Assembly (NCBI RefSeq): GCF_029227915.1
Contig: NC_079877.1
Location: 27,059,851-27,119,850 of the forward strand
Direction of reading: 5' to 3'
Length of the DNA: 60,000 nt
Source of the DNA: Hydractinia symbiolongicarpus
Taxonomy: Eukaryota; Cnidaria; Hydrozoa; Anthoathecata; Hydractiniidae
Shown here: positions 57,348 through 60,000 of the stretch, one piece after another
Numbering within the stretch: position 1 is the stretch's first letter
Layout: each line of letters starts with the position of its first letter
Made by a program: the position numbers and the translations under genes
Notes under the pieces: generated by a model
What the model was told of the DNA's origin: nothing
Databases searched by the model: none
Seen by the model: only the letters and a program-made list of their open reading frames with translations

Positions 57348-59976
57348 CTAAAATAGATTGTCAAATAATTTGAAAATAACAAAACTAAAACTAACGTACA
57401 TATGATAACAATTCACTACGCTACCAGATGTCGAAGATGTGTCATTACCAGATGTCGAAGATGTGTCATTGAAAAGTGTTTCTAGCATCCATCTCTTATA
57501 ATTTCTTACGTTCGTATACAAACTGTACGCATCAGGTCCCCCACATTTGAAACCGCTGGATATTATACCATTTATATACCATACACCTAAGCAGAATTAA
57601 GAAGAAATATACATTACTAGTCAGAGGCCTGTGAAAAAATCCACGGGTTTGCCGTCCTTTTGTACAGCATTGCGTGGGTCTCGCTACTTGCGGTACCATT
57701 ATACGTGACAAACAAACATATACGGGTATTATAATATGGATGAAGCTAAATAAGCAAGCTGTGTAAGAATGGTAACCAATGGATTTCGTTATGGTTAGTT
57801 TAGTTATTTCTTCATTGTTTATTGGCAGGCGGCGCTAAGCAGAGGAAGGATTGTATTGGAGACGCGTTTAATGAAGGGGGGTTATATAATAGGAAGGCGT
57901 TTGTTAGCAAAGGCGGTTATTGGAGAGAGGCATATGCTACCGAGGGCAGTTATTAGATGATGGCGTTTAATAGAGAAAGGCGTTTATCAGAGAGGTCTTT
58001 CGTCAGGAGAATGCATTTATTAAAGAGGTGAGTTATTAGAGATTTGATTTTATTGATGGGCGGCATTTATTGCAGGGAATACGGTAGAAATTACGTATAA
58101 AATTACCATTTTTTTTACAAGCGAGGCTACCTCCACTGTCTTTGTTACAAGGACTTGTTGTGGCATTCGAATCACCTGCACATATCGTCATTGTGCTATT
58201 TATAGTATTATTAAACGAAACTTCTTGATTGCATATGCTTGTCGAAACTGTCGTAATTTCGGCGTAATTCAATTCTTCTGGATATAATTTGTTAGGGATG
58301 CGCTTAGTATTTAAAAATTTACGCAGTCCCCACCCGACAATAAAGCAGCTGTAATTGTCTGGGATAAGATTGTGCTCGTCAGGAAGACATATAGCATCTT
58401 TGTTATCATCCTGTAGCGTTATTGACTCATCTGTCTCGATAATGGCTAAGAAATAATCAGAATTTTTTTTTAGTCCCTATCAAACAGTTTTTTTTATTTC
58501 ATTAAAAAACAATAAAATTATATGACCTTAATATAAAGATTATAACGTCACAACTATTCTCGACCCCAGAAATCTTCGAGATAAACCTTAAAAGCAGAGC
58601 TACTTTCGAGGTTTTAATCACAAAGAGCTCTGGGAACGAGAATGCATAACAACAACTTTGAACAATACATACCTACATCATCAGTTGCCACCACAAAATT
58701 TAGGTCCGCCCTAGGGTAAAAATCCACTTTATAACCTCTGTGTCTCATGATTTTCCTGATGTTAAGCAGCTGCTGTTTTACTCCTAAAACTGATTTTTTG
58801 AAAGCACCGGCTACGATAGAAAAATTACTTGGTTCTGTGCTGGTGTAATTATCATCTGAAATAAAAAAGAAGGTTAAATAGCAGCCGTAATCTTTTCAAA
58901 ATGGTTGCATCGCAGCTATATATCAGGCCTCCATAGAGTATTTTCGTTACTTTATTCTAACAGGTAAATTGCACAAAAGACCGATATGCAATAAGTATTT
59001 ACGACAGAAGGACAGACAACTTCTCATATAAACATCTGGGTTATACTATTGATTCAAGCAAAAATGAGGATAAACAAACCCAACCCCAAATTTGCTATTC
59101 TATGAAAAACGTGTCCCTTAAATGACTAGACTATCTATGGTAAAAGAAGACGAGCTTTTTTGACGCAAGAAGATTCCAGAACATCAACCTCGTTTACAGC
59201 GCCTGTTGTCTCTTTTCTCCGTCCCGATGTCATAAAAGATACAAGATGTCCTGGGGACGAGGTTGGCTGAACAGCACTTATACATAATTACAAATCTCAT
59301 CACACTGCAAAAAAACGTGCTCTTGCAACATCTCGACAACAATGGTCGTGATTTTATAAAAACCAAAAAACTTCAATTGAGTTTTTATTATTTTACTTCA
59401 GTACTAGTCGTTAACCCGTGGATAAATCCACGGGTTCGCCCGTTGCAGCTAAGCTACCATTTTGCGTGACAGACAGACGGACGGACGGACGGACAGACGG
59501 ACGGACGGATACGGGCATTATAATATAGATAAATAATCACGTGATGGTTGCTGAGAGAGTTAAAGACTTTAAAAACTTAAAATGTCCTCTAGACTTTAGA
59601 ATAAGAAATAATTGGAAATTACGAATAGTCTCATCATTATAGGATTTAAAATTTAATTTCGTTCGCCCTGCTTCGCCACTTAAAAAGAGTAATGAAATCA
59701 AAAAAAGTACTGATAGTCCCTGAAAAGATACCACGTTTTAATAAGATCGAACACATTACAATACAAAAACAATATACGTACCAAAACAATGGGCGGCTGT
59801 TATTAAGAGATGCTTAGACAAAATCGTGGCGCCGCATTCGTGGTAGTCGTTCATACGCAAGCTGACATGCCACGGCCACTGTCCTTCGATACCTGCTCTC
59901 CCTCCTACAATTCTCCTGTGACGTCTGCGTTTCAAATATATGCTGGGCTCCCTACCACAATGTAGGAGGCTGCTAT
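57348..59976 (-). CDS. Chymotrypsin-fold (S1) serine protease, four 3' exons
   Basis: Exons on minus: 59976-59782, 58855-58673, 58445-58107, 57586-57348; all splice phases agree and exon lengths keep one frame to the stop. The start lies beyond the window. Exon 1 has a Cys (LLHCGREP), the cleavage site RRRHRR|IVGG and catalytic His in ITAAHCF. Exon 2 ends in ATDDV, joined to exon 3's AIIETDES to form the catalytic Asp block (DVAII). Exon 3 has ICLPDE, FIVGWG, MTICAGDS and CNKDSGG with the catalytic Ser. Position 189 appears to be Ser, suggesting chymotrypsin-like specificity. The usual Gly193 is Lys, affecting the oxyanion hole, so activity is uncertain. Exon 4 gives YINGIISSGFKCGGPDAYSL, then two NDTSSTSG repeats and a hydrophobic end. 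Mini-Helitrons lie in introns 1 and 3. A secreted or surface enzyme, activated at a polybasic site. Confidence 0.85.
57421..57468. repeat. 24-bp tandem duplication inside protease exon 4
   Basis: Two copies of a 24-base unit containing ACCAGATGTCGAAGATGTGT. In frame it encodes the repeated Asn-Asp-Thr-Ser-Ser-Thr-Ser-Gly linker of the protease tail. Confidence 0.85.
57617..57740 (-). mobile_element. Mini-Helitron, 124 bp, in protease intron 3
   Basis: On minus: A|TCCATATTATAATACCCG start (57740), stem CCCGTGGATTTTTTCACAGG, CTAG|T end (57617). No coding capacity. Confidence 0.75.
57830..58060 (+). repeat. Degenerate ~20-bp minisatellite
   Basis: About ten loose repeats of GAGGCGTTTATTAGAGA-like sequence in intron 3 of the protease gene. 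A related GAATAAACGCCC motif is seen at 31926. Confidence 0.65.
59404..59529 (-). mobile_element. Mini-Helitron, 126 bp, with expanded microsatellite, in protease intron 1
   Basis: On minus: A|TCTATATTATAATGCCC start (59529), an expanded (GTCC/GTCT)n tract (59468-59509), stem CCCGTGGATTTATCCACGGG, CTAG|T end (59404). The tract corresponds to the short GTCTGTCTGT found near the 5' end of the long copies. Confidence 0.8.
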
Positions 59977-60000
59977 CTGGAAGGTAGAAAAATTACCTTA

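Overview
This window is AT-rich invertebrate animal DNA. The host genes are split by introns with GT-AG sites, most of the sequence is non-coding, and the mobile elements are of many kinds: Helitrons, a Polinton/Maverick, a Penelope-like element, a CR1/L2-type LINE, pogo/Tigger transposons and a gypsy-type integrase. The mix, and the style of the Polinton and secreted-deaminase proteins, point to a cnidarian, most likely a hydrozoan. That placement is inferred from recalled family resemblance, not from a search.

Layout. 1-2387 is a head-to-tail array of non-autonomous Helitron-like elements (5' TC, 3' hairpin plus CTAG). 4740-7303 is a satellite of ~128-bp units with a ~773-bp higher-order repeat. 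11395-14432 is a Penelope-like retroelement whose N-terminal half is inverted relative to its reverse transcriptase, enclosed by 222-bp inverted repeats. 14433-20184 is a decayed, truncated Polinton: protein-primed DNA polymerase B, small membrane proteins, an A32-like packaging ATPase and two Bro-N-type genes on +, then a DD35E integrase and a coiled-coil/membrane protein on -, with hairpins at two gene ends. 22.5-25.8 kb holds a Tigger element inserted in a CR1/L2-type LINE. 26.8-27.9 kb is a gypsy-type integrase relic. 28024-29989 is a Helitron interrupted at an exact A|T site by a dimer of its own family.

Host genes. 30639-31703 (+) encodes a secreted protein with the zinc-deaminase signature, proposed here to be a secreted AID/APOBEC-like deaminase (SNAD-type). 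36722-38597 (-) encodes a 621-residue, probably disordered nuclear protein I do not recognise. 56560-56760 (+) holds the last exons of an unknown gene, with an open frame beyond the stop. 57348-59976 (-) holds four exons of a chymotrypsin-fold serine protease whose 5' end lies outside the window.

The rest is intron or intergenic sequence with element ends: two ~0.93-kb TIR elements in opposite orientation (42.6 and 47.7 kb) around a decayed pogo-like transposase, three mini-Helitrons of 116-126 bp, a dispersed unclassified repeat, a 31-bp-stem hairpin and a tRNA-like (SINE-like) promoter motif. The sharpest leads are the deaminase, the nested and tandem Helitrons that show their own insertion rule, the inverted Penelope-like element and the Polinton's gene-end hairpins.
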